Below, one piece after another: positions 22,921-31,688 of a DNA stretch of 51,578 bases; the stretch's first letter is position 1, and each line of letters opens with the position of its first letter. The notes below the pieces were generated by a model that was not told the DNA's origin, searched no databases, and saw nothing but the letters and a program-made list of their open reading frames with translations. A program made the translations under genes and the position numbers. Location of the stretch: positions 1 through 51,578 of the IMG/VR virus record IMGVR_UViG_3300011420_000010; one strand, given 5' to 3'. The stretch is from a virus.

Positions 22921-22937
22921 TGAGGATTACCTCCAAG

Positions 22938-22978
22938 AAAAAACGAAAGAACTGCCCCAGGCGGATTACACACCGCCT
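22938..22978 (-). terminator. Terminator directly before the capsid gene
   Basis: Perfect 6-bp stem AGGCGG/CCGCCT (22959-22964 with 22973-22978), 8-base loop, and after 12 bases TTTCGTTTTTTC on the minus strand. It lies between the decoration-like gene and the capsid gene. Confidence 0.6.
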
Positions 22979-22981
22979 ACA

Positions 22982-23461
22982 CTAGGCCGTCGGTCCCTTC
23001 ATCAGACGCGAGAAGACCTCGACCTCCACTTCGGTCACAGCACTGCCGTAGCGCTTGGCGATACGGCCGATGGCCAGAGCCTCCGTGGCGACGGACGCCA
23101 CCTTCTGATTCTCCAGCAAGTTGCCCGACTGCTTCGCCGGGCCGACGAGCGCACCCAGTTCCCACGCCGCGGAGGCGCAGCTGAACTTGTGAACGCCCGA
23201 CGTGTTCGCACGAATCGGATCCACGTCGCCGGACCGCGAACGATCCAACGCGACACCCAGGAACCGGAGTGCGAAGGCGGTCTGCGTAGTCGCCAGGTCC
23301 GTATCCCAGGCCTGGTCGGCCGCGGAGTACGGGTCGCCCGGATCCGACGCAGCCTTCGTCGCAATCAAGTCACCACGTTCGATGACGGTCGCGGTCGGAA
23401 CCGCCTTCGTCTCGACCGGGTTCGGTTCTCCCCGTTGCCAGGGAGCAGCACGATCACTCAT
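22982..23461 (-). CDS. Probable capsid decoration protein
   Basis: A 159-residue protein starting MSDRAAPWQRGEPNPVETKA. VIERGDLIATKAASDPGDPYS and FALRFLGVALDRSRSGDVDPIRANTSG read like the beta barrel of DUF2190-type or head decoration proteins (a short barrel with G-V-A-L-D turn). Placed between the protease/scaffold and capsid genes, the usual site. Start at 23461 with TAGGAGG. Confidence 0.6.
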   Translation of the reverse strand: MSDRAAPWQRGEPNPVETKAVPTATVIERGDLIATKAASDPGDPYSAADQAWDTDLATTQTAFALRFLGVALDRSRSGDVDPIRANTSGVHKFSCASAAWELGALVGPAKQSGNLLENQKVASVATEALAIGRIAKRYGSAVTEVEVEVFSRLMKGPTA

Positions 23462-23536
23462 GTCAATCCTCCTAAGTATCTCAAGTAGGAATCTCAGCCC
23501 CATCGCCACTCTCCTGGAGGAGAATGCTGCGGCCGG

Positions 23537-24685
23537 TTAGTCGGTCAGGCCTTCCAACCAGGTCTTCGAGTCGCCATCGTCCTCGTCGTCCACGTCATGG
23601 GACGAACGACTGCGAGGCTTCACGCTCTTCTTCGACCCCTTCTTGGCGGGCCGCTCGAAGCGCTTGTCGCTCATCGACTCGATGAGCTCCTTGACTTCGT
23701 CCTTGGAGCCGAGACCCATCAGGGCCTTGAGCTCGGTGCGACGCGGCTTGAAGCCCACGCTCTCGCACAGGTCGAGAACGCGGCGCTCCTTCTTCATCGC
23801 CTTCAGTTCACTGGCAACGTCGGCCACGCTCTCCAAGAGGCGACCCTTCTTCTTCTTCGTGGCCACGCGGCCTCCTTTCTTCCGCGGTCGTTCGCCGCGG
23901 TCTTCAGGGACTTCCTTCTCCTTCTCGCCGGAAGGTTCGTCTCCATCGCCTTCGTCGCTGGAGACATCCTCTTCCATGTCGAGGAGCTTGTTAATCTTGT
24001 CCTTCCGCTGCTTGGCGTCCAGACTGTCGTCCATGAAGATGGCCATGACCATCTTCGCCATCGCCTCACGCGGCGTCGGCACGGACGAACCTTCCTCTTC
24101 TCCCTCCGCCGCGATGGCTTCCATCAAGCGGCGTTGGAAAATACGCTTGCGGTCCTCCCGCGAGGTGCGCCGCTTCTTTCGAGCTCGCAGCATGCTGCGT
24201 CCTCCTTTGTCTTCGAACAGACTGACGTTGGTCGCCGGATCTGCCACGAGATCCACAGAGCGCACCTTGTCGATGGACTCCACAATGACGTCGCCGTTCC
24301 GTTTCTTGGCGGAACCGCTGGCGTTGTGCGAGAGACCACAGTTCTTCGGCTCGTGTTCAACGTCGAACTCGAACTGCTTGCGCAGTCGGTGCCCACCGTT
24401 GTAGTGAAGGTCGCCGAAGAGACCTTTGCCTTCACGATACTCAACGTTCTTCAGACGACCGAACCGATCCTCGTACCGACGCGAAGTACCGAGACCCTTC
24501 GTCGGATGGTTGACGTTGACCTGTCGGCCTTCGTACAACGGGATCGCTTCGAGCATCGCCTCTTTGGCGTACTTGTGGCCGTGCGCGGATTCATGCCCGA
24601 GGATCTTGACACCACGGACACAGCAGTTTGCCTTGTCCAACCGCGGGCGACCCAAGCCACTCGACTCACGCAAACGAATCTTCAT
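23537..24685 (-). CDS. Prohead protease fused to scaffold
   Basis: A 382-residue protein. The N-terminal approximately 160 residues contain GVKILGHESAHGHKYAKEAM, VNVNHPTKGLGTSRRYEDRFGRLKNVEY, KNCGLSHNASGSAKKRNGDVIV and VRSVDLVADPATNVSLFE. His, Ser (GLSHNA) and the V-D-L-V-xxPAT segment match prohead maturation proteases. The rest is Lys/Glu-rich and helical, like a delta/scaffold domain, ending acidic. It should direct shell assembly and then be digested. Start at 24685 (GAGGTGAAC before ATG). Position between gpF-like and capsid genes is typical. Confidence 0.75.
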   Translation of the reverse strand: MKIRLRESSGLGRPRLDKANCCVRGVKILGHESAHGHKYAKEAMLEAIPLYEGRQVNVNHPTKGLGTSRRYEDRFGRLKNVEYREGKGLFGDLHYNGGHRLRKQFEFDVEHEPKNCGLSHNASGSAKKRNGDVIVESIDKVRSVDLVADPATNVSLFEDKGGRSMLRARKKRRTSREDRKRIFQRRLMEAIAAEGEEEGSSVPTPREAMAKMVMAIFMDDSLDAKQRKDKINKLLDMEEDVSSDEGDGDEPSGEKEKEVPEDRGERPRKKGGRVATKKKKGRLLESVADVASELKAMKKERRVLDLCESVGFKPRRTELKALMGLGSKDEVKELIESMSDKRFERPAKKGSKKSVKPRSRSSHDVDDEDDGDSKTWLEGLTD

Positions 24686-24687
24686 GT

Positions 24688-25899
24688 TCACCTCGATACT
24701 TTCTTGGCGGTGCGTCGCCGCTTCTGGAGAGTACGGTTGATCCGGGCACGCTTCCGCTCGATCTGCTTCCTCGTGGCGTCTTCGAGGTCATCAGTGTCTG
24801 CGAGACGGCCCGTCTTCGGATCGAGGAAGTCGGCCCAGGCGGGCCGTCCCCCCTTTTCCTTTACAGCATTCCACCTCGCTTTCCCCACCACCTTCCTCTT
24901 GACTTCCTCCGGCTGTCGCCGGAACCAGGCGGAGTAGGTACGTGTGTCAATCGCGGGTCCTCCGATGAGGTCTGCGTTGGAGAGGTCGTCAAGGACTGGC
25001 GCATAAGTGCATCGACAGTTTGGCTCGTCCGGGAGTACTGGTCGCGACGCTGCGTTAGGTCGACCTTTCTTCCAGAAGATCGTCCCATGGCGAGCCGCAT
25101 GATGCGCACGAGTAACCATGTCAAGAATAGCAACGATCTGGAAACCACGAATGACTTCACTGAACTGAGCATAGGTCCGCTCCGCCATGAGGTTGCTGAT
25201 ACGTGCCGCTTCTGTCCGAATGATCCGCCGCGCACTCGACGCGAGACTCTCGACGTGTGGTCGGATGCTCTTCGCGATCTGCTCTTGTGTCTTTCCTTTT
25301 GCGACTCCGTCTGCGATCTTCTGCGCGACGAGGTCGCGGTCGGAGATCTTCTTGCTCCACTTCTTCAGCCGCCGCTTGTATCCACCTTGGTTGATGATCG
25401 AGCGGACTTCCGCCGCGGTCGGCGGCTCCTTTGCTTTGGCGATCGTCTTCTTGCTCGGCAGCTGCTTGGCGAGCCGCGGCCGGGCGGGCGTCTTCAGTGC
25501 GCGGCGTTGCAGGAAGAGGTCGTTCGCTTCGTCGTCCTCCGCTTCGAACAGCACGATCTCCGGGTCGTCCGGGAAGGCGTGCTTCCAGTAGGCCTTCGGC
25601 AACCCGTCGACCCAGCACTGGTAGGCCGTCGCGTAGCTCGCCGTAGTGGACCGTTGCAGAGCCGAGCCGACCGCGGCCTCCAGGTCGCTGCCAAGGCGAC
25701 TGAGGATCGATTGCGCCCGCCGCTGGGCCGCGGCTGGAGTCCCGGTCGCCGCAGCCAGCAGCTGCCGCCAGGCCCGGACCACAACGTCGGTGACTCGAAC
25801 CAGCTCGTTGTCCGCCTGCAACGCCGCTTCGACGTTGCGGATGGCGAACAGAGCGGCGAGGACCGCCGATGCCTTCGCGGGTTTGACGAGAGCAACCAC
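24688..25899 (-). CDS. Minor head / head morphogenesis protein (Mu gpF, SPP1 gp7 family)
   Basis: A 403-residue protein. ARRIIRTEAARISN, ILDMVTRAHHAARHGTIFW and PVLPDEPNCRCTYAPVL are the family block (RTE...N, D-x-x-T-R-x-x-H, nCRC with P before it). It is injected or stays near the portal in relatives. Start is a GTG at 25899 immediately after the portal stop, with GGAAGG upstream. Confidence 0.85.
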   Translation of the reverse strand: MVALVKPAKASAVLAALFAIRNVEAALQADNELVRVTDVVVRAWRQLLAAATGTPAAAQRRAQSILSRLGSDLEAAVGSALQRSTTASYATAYQCWVDGLPKAYWKHAFPDDPEIVLFEAEDDEANDLFLQRRALKTPARPRLAKQLPSKKTIAKAKEPPTAAEVRSIINQGGYKRRLKKWSKKISDRDLVAQKIADGVAKGKTQEQIAKSIRPHVESLASSARRIIRTEAARISNLMAERTYAQFSEVIRGFQIVAILDMVTRAHHAARHGTIFWKKGRPNAASRPVLPDEPNCRCTYAPVLDDLSNADLIGGPAIDTRTYSAWFRRQPEEVKRKVVGKARWNAVKEKGGRPAWADFLDPKTGRLADTDDLEDATRKQIERKRARINRTLQKRRRTAKKVSR

Positions 25900-27600
25900 C
25901 TATGCAGCCTTCCGTTTCTTGCGTCGTGCTCGAAGACCTTCCATGACGGGCCGCGGCTTCGACAGTCCTTGCATGCCGACGAGCTTGATCGCCGACTCTT
26001 CCGTCAGCCGGTAGAACATCATGAACATCTGGATCGCGGACTCGCGGCTGATCGTCTGCTCCTTCACCGCCTTCATGATCTCGACCGCTCCGGTGATGCC
26101 GCCCGCCATGCTGAGCAGAGCCGCTTCCGGTTCTGCGTCCGCCGCGGTTACGGTTCCGTCGACTGCGCCGGGCATCGGCATCGCCATTGCGTCCGGGTTG
26201 CTGTCGTCGAACTCGGACCAGTTCCGCTGCTCTTGGCCAGCGTCGAGCCCAAGCTTTCCGGCAACGGTCTGCGGAGAGATGACTCGGTTCCGCATGTACA
26301 CCTCGTCGGCCTTCGACTGTTCGTCGATATTCCTGGAGATCAAGGTCGGTGCCTCGACGTTGATCTCGACGAAACGCTTGAGGTCGGCTGGGAGCAGGCC
26401 CGCGTCGATGGCGACCTGGATGCTCGTCCAGATCAACTCCAGGTCTGCTTCGATCTGCTCCGCTTGCTCTTGCTCGAAGAAACGTACTGCTGGCGACTCG
26501 GCGACCATCGTACTCGAATAGTTCGCGTTGCTGGCGTCGCTGCCAACCATGTACTCCGGCAACGCCTTCGACGCCGCGACGGCCCGAAGCTCAGCTCCAA
26601 GCACAGCGACAGGAGCAGAAGGGTTAAGACCCACCGAAGGAAACTCATGCTCGACTCCATCTTTCGAATCCAGGATCGTGCCCGGCCTCCACTTCTTGAA
26701 GTTGCGTGTCTCGCCCGTTACGGAGTTCGATGACTGGATCGTTGCGTTTCTCGTCGCGAAGCTCTTCACCGCACCGCTCGTCTTCTTGTGCTTGCGGATC
26801 ATCGCGATCGCCGACTGCGTCTGCACCAGGATGCTCATGTTCCGGAGCAGCTTCTCGCCGCGTTCAAGGTTCTGACCGACGCAGTACAACGAGGACAAGC
26901 CGCGTTTGCAGTTCATGTCGACGTTGGTTTTGCGGTGCTGAATCTCGTGCGGCTCGACTTCTTCTTCGTTGATGAAGTACCACTCGACCGTCTCGACGTC
27001 GTCCGGGTCCGTCTTGATCCCGAACGTCGCCGAATGGTCCTGCGCCCAGCGTTGCGGCGTCGTGACTTCGTGCGGTTCGACGAACCGGAAGAAGCAATAG
27101 CCGTTCTCCTGGGGAAAAATCCGAATGAAGCACTCGCCATCGCGGTGCTTGCGTCGGCAAATCTCTTGCTGCCGCCGCTGCCACTTGTTGATCTTCAGCA
27201 GGCGGTCGATGTACAGCTGCGTCTTCCGTGCGTACTCCTTCGAGGTGTGGTTTCGACGCATCGACTTCTTCGGCTCGACGCAGTACTTGTGCCCGGAGCC
27301 GACCGTGAAGGAGACAAGGTTGACGATGAGGTTCTCCGCGTAGCTGTTCCGTCGGCAGATCTGCCGCGACTTGCGGCGGATGACGCCAAGCTCTTCTTCG
27401 TCCGTGAACGGCTCCGAGTCCTCGTCGGAGAAACCCTCGAACGTCCCGACTGGACGCCATCGTTCGCCGGTCACCTCGTCCATGTACCGGTCCCGCGGAT
27501 CGACGATCGTGTCGAGCCAGTTGACTTGCGCCTCCAGGAGCTTCCGCTCCAACCGCCGCTCCATCGAACGGATGCTGCTTCGCTTGCGAGCCTTAATCAT
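25900..27600 (-). CDS. Portal protein (lambda gpB family)
   Basis: A 566-residue protein. YAENLIVNLVSFTVGSGHKYCV, EICRRKHRDGECFIRIFP, FVEPHEVTTP, VEWYFINEEEVEPHEIQH, and ALPEYMVGSDASNANYSSTMVAESPAVRFFE match the lambda-type portal core (G-E-x-F-R, S-x-x-R-A equivalents). It overlaps the terminase gene by 8 bases. Forms the dodecameric DNA entry channel. Confidence 0.9.
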   Translation of the reverse strand: MIKARKRSSIRSMERRLERKLLEAQVNWLDTIVDPRDRYMDEVTGERWRPVGTFEGFSDEDSEPFTDEEELGVIRRKSRQICRRNSYAENLIVNLVSFTVGSGHKYCVEPKKSMRRNHTSKEYARKTQLYIDRLLKINKWQRRQQEICRRKHRDGECFIRIFPQENGYCFFRFVEPHEVTTPQRWAQDHSATFGIKTDPDDVETVEWYFINEEEVEPHEIQHRKTNVDMNCKRGLSSLYCVGQNLERGEKLLRNMSILVQTQSAIAMIRKHKKTSGAVKSFATRNATIQSSNSVTGETRNFKKWRPGTILDSKDGVEHEFPSVGLNPSAPVAVLGAELRAVAASKALPEYMVGSDASNANYSSTMVAESPAVRFFEQEQAEQIEADLELIWTSIQVAIDAGLLPADLKRFVEINVEAPTLISRNIDEQSKADEVYMRNRVISPQTVAGKLGLDAGQEQRNWSEFDDSNPDAMAMPMPGAVDGTVTAADAEPEAALLSMAGGITGAVEIMKAVKEQTISRESAIQMFMMFYRLTEESAIKLVGMQGLSKPRPVMEGLRARRKKRKAA

Positions 27601-29194
27601 ATTCGAGCTCCAGTTGACCTGCTTCGTGATCGTCGTCGCCGCTCTCCATGACTTCAGCTGCGATCCTCGTCGCCATCTCCAAGGCGTCCGGCCCGTCGTC
27701 GAAGTCGCCGACTGGGAAGTCTCGCAACTGCTGGACGAGGAGGGCCGCTCCCTCGCTGCCGCGGCGGAACCGCAGACGCTTCTGCGCCAGCAGTGGCGAG
27801 AGTCGACGGATACGCATCGACTTCTTCACGCGGTTGTCCAGCTCCACGATGTCTACGTTGACGTCGCGGGCCGTCGCCTCGTCCATGAACTCTTCCGCCA
27901 GCAACGACTGAAACTGGTTGGTCTCGAATCCGATCTTCGCCGGGCGGAAGCGGCGATGATGTTCAAGTGCGTCGGTGACGATCTGATCTGTCGGTCGACG
28001 CTTGAGGTCGGCATCGACGAACCAGACGCCGCGGTGGTCGCACGCTACCTTGACGATGGCGGAGTAGTCTCCTCGCTTCGCGTCCTTGCCCTTCGACGGG
28101 TCGACGGCCATCGTCCGGATGGCGGTCTGCGCGTCCTTCGGCCAAGCGTCGAACCAGAAGTCTTCGTGCGTGAAGTACTTCTCCGGCCATTCGCACGACT
28201 CCGGGTTGATCGGACTGCCTTGCTTCTCTGCCTCGAACGCCTGGTGCCCGATCTGCGCCCGATGCTGCATCAGGTAGTAGAGCGGCTCACGGTCAGGCCA
28301 AAGGACAGAGGATCCGCGAAGCATGTCCTTGCGATTGCTGCGAAAGAACTTCGACGCCCGCTCTTCGGAACCGACTTTGACGACATCCTGGTAGACACGC
28401 TCCCATTCTTCCCAGAGATCCATCCGAGTCGGCCAGCTCGTGATCGCTTGGAACGGAGCCGGGCGTCCATGCGGCCGGTACGTTTCCCAGCCAGCAGTGT
28501 TCAACAGCTGCAGCATCAGGCACTCGCGGTGCAATGCGGTACCGAGAGCGAGGACGTTGGTGTTGGCGTCGCCCATGGACATCAGCGTCTGGTCGAACCA
28601 GGTTCGAGTCTGCTTCCGCATGCCTTCCGAACGAATGTGTTGATCGTTCTCCGGGTCGTCGAGAACGATCAACGAAGGTCGATGCTGTGCGTTGCGACGA
28701 CCACGAATCCTGGAGAGAGTACCGTGCGCTCGGATCAGGACACCGTTCCGCAGCTGGATCGCGTTGGCACGCCACAGCGGCCCTTCGCCCGTCGCATGCG
28801 GGTAGGCTTCGGCGAGTGCGTCGTTGCTCTCCAGCTCGATCTTCACGGCGCGAAGGTGGTCCCACGCCTGCGATGCGGTGTCGGAGATGATCATGATGTT
28901 CGTCTCACTACCTTCGCAGGCCCGCTTGAGGACACACGCCAAGGTGCCGATCGTTGACTTCGCTCCGCCGCGGGGACCAATGGCTGCGATCTTCTTGCCG
29001 CGGTCGTTGAAGCCTTCGTCGATCTCGTCGGCCAACCAACGATGCATCGCGCTCGGGCCGTGAACAAGGTAGTGCGGCAAGTACTCCTGCGCCCACTCAA
29101 GGAGCGGACGTTGAACGTTCGACAGGTACGAGGAGAACCTCGCGGCCATCTTCCGCTTCACGTCGAACAGGGTACAATGCCGACGCCGGATCAT
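27593..29194 (-). CDS. terL: Terminase large subunit
   Basis: A 533-residue packaging motor. Walker A GPRGGAKST (about 73-81), coupling region IMIISDTASQAWDHL, Walker B SLIVLDDPEND (about 174-184), then nuclease domain MAVDPSKGKDAKRGDYSAI (first Asp), KIGFETNQF, and FDDGPDALEMA (last Asp pair) of the RNase H-like fold. Start at 29194 shares its A with the previous TAA. Followed directly by portal. The strongest phage marker in the window. Confidence 0.95.
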   Translation of the reverse strand: MIRRRHCTLFDVKRKMAARFSSYLSNVQRPLLEWAQEYLPHYLVHGPSAMHRWLADEIDEGFNDRGKKIAAIGPRGGAKSTIGTLACVLKRACEGSETNIMIISDTASQAWDHLRAVKIELESNDALAEAYPHATGEGPLWRANAIQLRNGVLIRAHGTLSRIRGRRNAQHRPSLIVLDDPENDQHIRSEGMRKQTRTWFDQTLMSMGDANTNVLALGTALHRECLMLQLLNTAGWETYRPHGRPAPFQAITSWPTRMDLWEEWERVYQDVVKVGSEERASKFFRSNRKDMLRGSSVLWPDREPLYYLMQHRAQIGHQAFEAEKQGSPINPESCEWPEKYFTHEDFWFDAWPKDAQTAIRTMAVDPSKGKDAKRGDYSAIVKVACDHRGVWFVDADLKRRPTDQIVTDALEHHRRFRPAKIGFETNQFQSLLAEEFMDEATARDVNVDIVELDNRVKKSMRIRRLSPLLAQKRLRFRRGSEGAALLVQQLRDFPVGDFDDGPDALEMATRIAAEVMESGDDDHEAGQLELEYD

Positions 29195-29775
29195 TAGGCG
29201 ACCTTCCTCCGAGCACAGGTGATCTTGAACCGGAGCTTCGCTCCCGGCGCTACGAGCTTCAGGAGATGGTTCGAGCTATCGGCGACAGCCCAGGCACTGC
29301 TGTACCCGGTGAGGAACTGGATCGAGGAGTTCGGTTTCATGGCGAGCTTCGCGTCGTCATCGCCGTTGAAGAGTGAGTTCCAACATGCGCCGCTACCCTC
29401 GCCGCCGACGAGGAGAGTCCCGGTCAACGGTGTCTCGTCATCTTCGTCGAGCCGCTCCGTCGTAATCTGCAACGCCACCACCTCGTCGCACAGCTCCGAC
29501 GTGCCGAGGTTGTCGCGGCCCGGCCCGGCTCCGACGTCGAAGCCGCCCAGGTCGTAGAGGTCGATGACGAGCGTCTGTCCGACGAGCAGCGTCTGCGGGA
29601 CCTGCGTCGAGAAGATGTCATCGACACCGATGACGGGCGGCTCCGCGGTCGGATCCGCCACGTCGCGAACCTTCAGCGACCATTGTTCGCCGACGATCAT
29701 CTCCGCGGCACTGACCGCGTTCTTGTACTGCGCTTGGACCTTCGCGTTGAAGGTGCCGTTAACTGTCTTGCTCAT
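29194..29775 (-). CDS. Probable virion protein of unknown role
   Basis: A 193-residue beta-rich protein (MSKTVNGTFNAKVQAQYKNAVSAAEMIVGEQW..., TLLVGQTLVIDLYDLGGFDVG, LVAPGAKLRFKITCARRKVA). It lies between the small and large terminase genes. The repeated beta pattern and gentle acidic composition resemble phage structural proteins. No family recognised. Its ribosome site lies inside the acidic end of the upstream gene. Confidence 0.5.
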   Translation of the reverse strand: MSKTVNGTFNAKVQAQYKNAVSAAEMIVGEQWSLKVRDVADPTAEPPVIGVDDIFSTQVPQTLLVGQTLVIDLYDLGGFDVGAGPGRDNLGTSELCDEVVALQITTERLDEDDETPLTGTLLVGGEGSGACWNSLFNGDDDAKLAMKPNSSIQFLTGYSSAWAVADSSNHLLKLVAPGAKLRFKITCARRKVA

Positions 29776-30214
29776 CTTCGTCCTCTTCCATTGCTAGGTG
29801 AAGGTCCTTGGCAATCTTCGCCAGGACGACTGGGTCTCGAACATACTTCGCCACGATCCCGTGGAACCGATCGACGAGACCGTTGACCTGATCCTCCGTT
29901 ACCGCCTTGCTCTCCGTCTTGTCGACCAGCAGTGCTGTGAAGTTGTAGTCCCCCTTCAGGACTCGTTCGACAATCTTCTCCGCCAGTTCCTGGGCAAGAC
30001 ACCGCAACCGGACCTTCTGTGTCCCTTGAATCGAGTAGCCGTTGAGCGGCGGGCCGGCGAGCCGCTTCTTCAGCCAGCCGACCACGGACCCGGAACCGGG
30101 CGGGCGTCCTTTTGGGTTGCCCGACCGGCCCGGTTTCCATGGCTCACGGAGGTTCGCAAGCCGCCGCTGGCGTGCCGCCTCCTTGGCCGTCATCTTTTTC
30201 CGACGCGCCTTCAT
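29759..30214 (-). CDS. Probable terminase small subunit (DUF5681-like)
   Basis: A 151-residue protein. REPWKPGRSGNPKGRPPGSGS is close to the DUF5681 signature (W-kpGqSGNPkGRpkGs), common in phage genes beside terminases. The rest is helical and ends acidic. Position two genes before the large subunit supports a DNA-recognition role in packaging (inference). Confidence 0.6.
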   Translation of the reverse strand: MKARRKKMTAKEAARQRRLANLREPWKPGRSGNPKGRPPGSGSVVGWLKKRLAGPPLNGYSIQGTQKVRLRCLAQELAEKIVERVLKGDYNFTALLVDKTESKAVTEDQVNGLVDRFHGIVAKYVRDPVVLAKIAKDLHLAMEEDEDEQDS

Positions 30215-30216
30215 CG

Positions 30217-30459
30217 CTACTTTCCTTCGGGCCGCTTGTCGAGGCCTTCCTTCGCCAGCACCGCTGCGACGTCGTCAACGTGCAGGCAGTCGCACATGCA
30301 GGCGTAGTCGTTCACCGGCTGAATCGCGGCGATGTTGCCGTTGCAGTAGTCGTTGCCAGGGACGGCACTGTGAAGGACGCCGTACGAGACGACCTTCCCG
30401 CCTTCCAGCTTGACGATCTTGTCACCGTTCTTCGCTTCGCGTCCATTTCGGTAATGCAT
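30217..30459 (-). CDS. Possible internal start: free C-terminal domain
   Basis: Met170 of the SNase frame has GAAGGT four bases upstream and begins an 80-residue domain (NGREAKNGDKIVKLEGGKVV, YCNGNIAAI, DYACMCDCLHVDDVAAVL) that reads as an independent small protein. Either an SNase fusion or a nested gene; both may be made. Confidence 0.4.
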   Translation of the reverse strand: MHYRNGREAKNGDKIVKLEGGKVVSYGVLHSAVPGNDYCNGNIAAIQPVNDYACMCDCLHVDDVAAVLAKEGLDKRPEGK

Positions 30460-30966
30460 CGATACCTTCTTTCGTTGAGATGCGCGGTACGACCAAGGAG
30501 GAGTCGGCCGCGGGTCCTTCCATAGACCTCGCTTCGCACGTCGAGCATCCTTCTCGAACGCGGCCAGCTCCTCGCTCCTGGAGTACTGCTTGTAATGCCA
30601 GGCCCAGCCGTCGCGCACCATCGCCGCGTTGACTGAACCCTGGAGAATAACCACAGCGACGACGCGTCCGTAGCGGTCCTTCGTCTGCACCTTGAGGTCG
30701 ACTTCCTTGTCGGCCACCTTGGAGCGAAGATAGTCGCGGGCCGCGAGGCCGTGCGGCTGCTTCAGCTCCGGTGCATCGATCTCTGCAAGACGGACGGAGA
30801 TGGGGTCACCTCCTTCTTTCTGAACCTTGATGGTGTCTCCGTCATAAACAGACAGCACGCGATAGTCACCACCCAGCAGAGCGGAGCATGGCCAAAGGAA
30901 AGCGGCGATGACGAGCATCGCGGCGGCCCGGTGCGTTTGATATTCACGCTCGGTCTTCATGCTCAT
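30217..30966 (-). CDS. Secreted or membrane-anchored thermonuclease (SNase) with extra C-terminal domain
   Basis: A 249-residue protein. A hydrophobic segment (AAAMLVIAAFLWPCSALLGG, about 14-33) acts as signal or anchor. The SNase fold follows: VLSVYDGDTIKV (D42, D44), VRLAEIDAPELKQP (R59, D64), DRYGRVVAVV (R101) and the R-x-x-GLW ending (KRGLWKDP). From residue 170 a distinct small Cys-rich domain begins (MHYRNGREAKNGDKIV). It may degrade host or competing DNA outside the cytoplasm. Start at 30966 has only a weak Shine-Dalgarno. Confidence 0.75.
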   Translation of the reverse strand: MSMKTEREYQTHRAAAMLVIAAFLWPCSALLGGDYRVLSVYDGDTIKVQKEGGDPISVRLAEIDAPELKQPHGLAARDYLRSKVADKEVDLKVQTKDRYGRVVAVVILQGSVNAAMVRDGWAWHYKQYSRSEELAAFEKDARRAKRGLWKDPRPTPPWSYRASQRKKVSMHYRNGREAKNGDKIVKLEGGKVVSYGVLHSAVPGNDYCNGNIAAIQPVNDYACMCDCLHVDDVAAVLAKEGLDKRPEGK

Positions 30967-31003
30967 TGTCTTCTGGTTGAAGGTGGCTCTCGTAAGGGAC
31001 TGA

Positions 31004-31678
31004 CTACTGAACCGTCGGAACCGGAGTGTTGGTCTTGAACGTCGCGGCGTCTTGAGACGGCAACGTGCCACTCGGGATCCGGCTGCGGTTGACCTCGCCG
31101 CCGTGCACCTCGCAGATCGTGAAGAGCGCGTTGAGCAGCGAGTGCAGCATTGCGCCTTCGTACTTGGTGATCTGCAGAGTGTCGTGCCGCGAGTCGAGCC
31201 GCGTGGCTTGAACGAAGAAGTCGTCCAACCCGGCGACGAACACGCGGGCGTGCTCGTTCGGGAACAGATCGGACGTCGGCTGCGGGATGTCCTTATCCGT
31301 GCCGTCCAGGGTGTGGACGACCGGGCGGGATGCCGCGGCCGGAAGGACGAGGTCGTCGGCGTTCAGCGATCGCGAGTCGAACTCCTTGCGGATGTCTCGC
31401 GAAGTGTCGGCCGCTTCCTTCTCACGCTGCAGAGTGTTCTCCGGCGCAGGGCCGCTGGGGTTGTAGACGATCCGACGGATCGTGATGTCGAGCTCGTTGA
31501 GGCCCGCCATCATGAAGGCGTTCAGCTCGTTGTTCCAGCCGCTCTGCTGGCGGAACTCCGGACGCACGGTGAGCTGCTTCCGGAATTGGATCACCTGCGC
31601 CAACAGCGTGTGAATCCCGTGGTTGGGGAACCCGAGGTTCGCCCCAGTGAAAGTGTTTTGGATCGCGGGAGCCGGCAT
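31004..31678 (-). CDS. Unknown virion-arc protein
   Basis: A 224-residue protein (MPAPAIQNTFTGANLGFPNHG...). Helical blocks LLAQVIQFRKQL and NELNAFMMAGLNELDITIRRIVY and a second helical part (MLHSLLNALFTICEVHGGEV) with loops of low complexity. Good AGGAGG start. No family recognised. Lies between the SNase and protease genes. Confidence 0.5.
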   Translation of the reverse strand: MPAPAIQNTFTGANLGFPNHGIHTLLAQVIQFRKQLTVRPEFRQQSGWNNELNAFMMAGLNELDITIRRIVYNPSGPAPENTLQREKEAADTSRDIRKEFDSRSLNADDLVLPAAASRPVVHTLDGTDKDIPQPTSDLFPNEHARVFVAGLDDFFVQATRLDSRHDTLQITKYEGAMLHSLLNALFTICEVHGGEVNRSRIPSGTLPSQDAATFKTNTPVPTVQ

Positions 31679-31688
31679 AATTTACCTC

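Noticed and set aside
21007-22923. 638-codon plus-strand open frame across connector and capsid genes
   Set aside because: GC-rich DNA leaves the opposite strand open. The product is Leu/Arg/Val-rich without any motif, while the minus-strand genes match head proteins.
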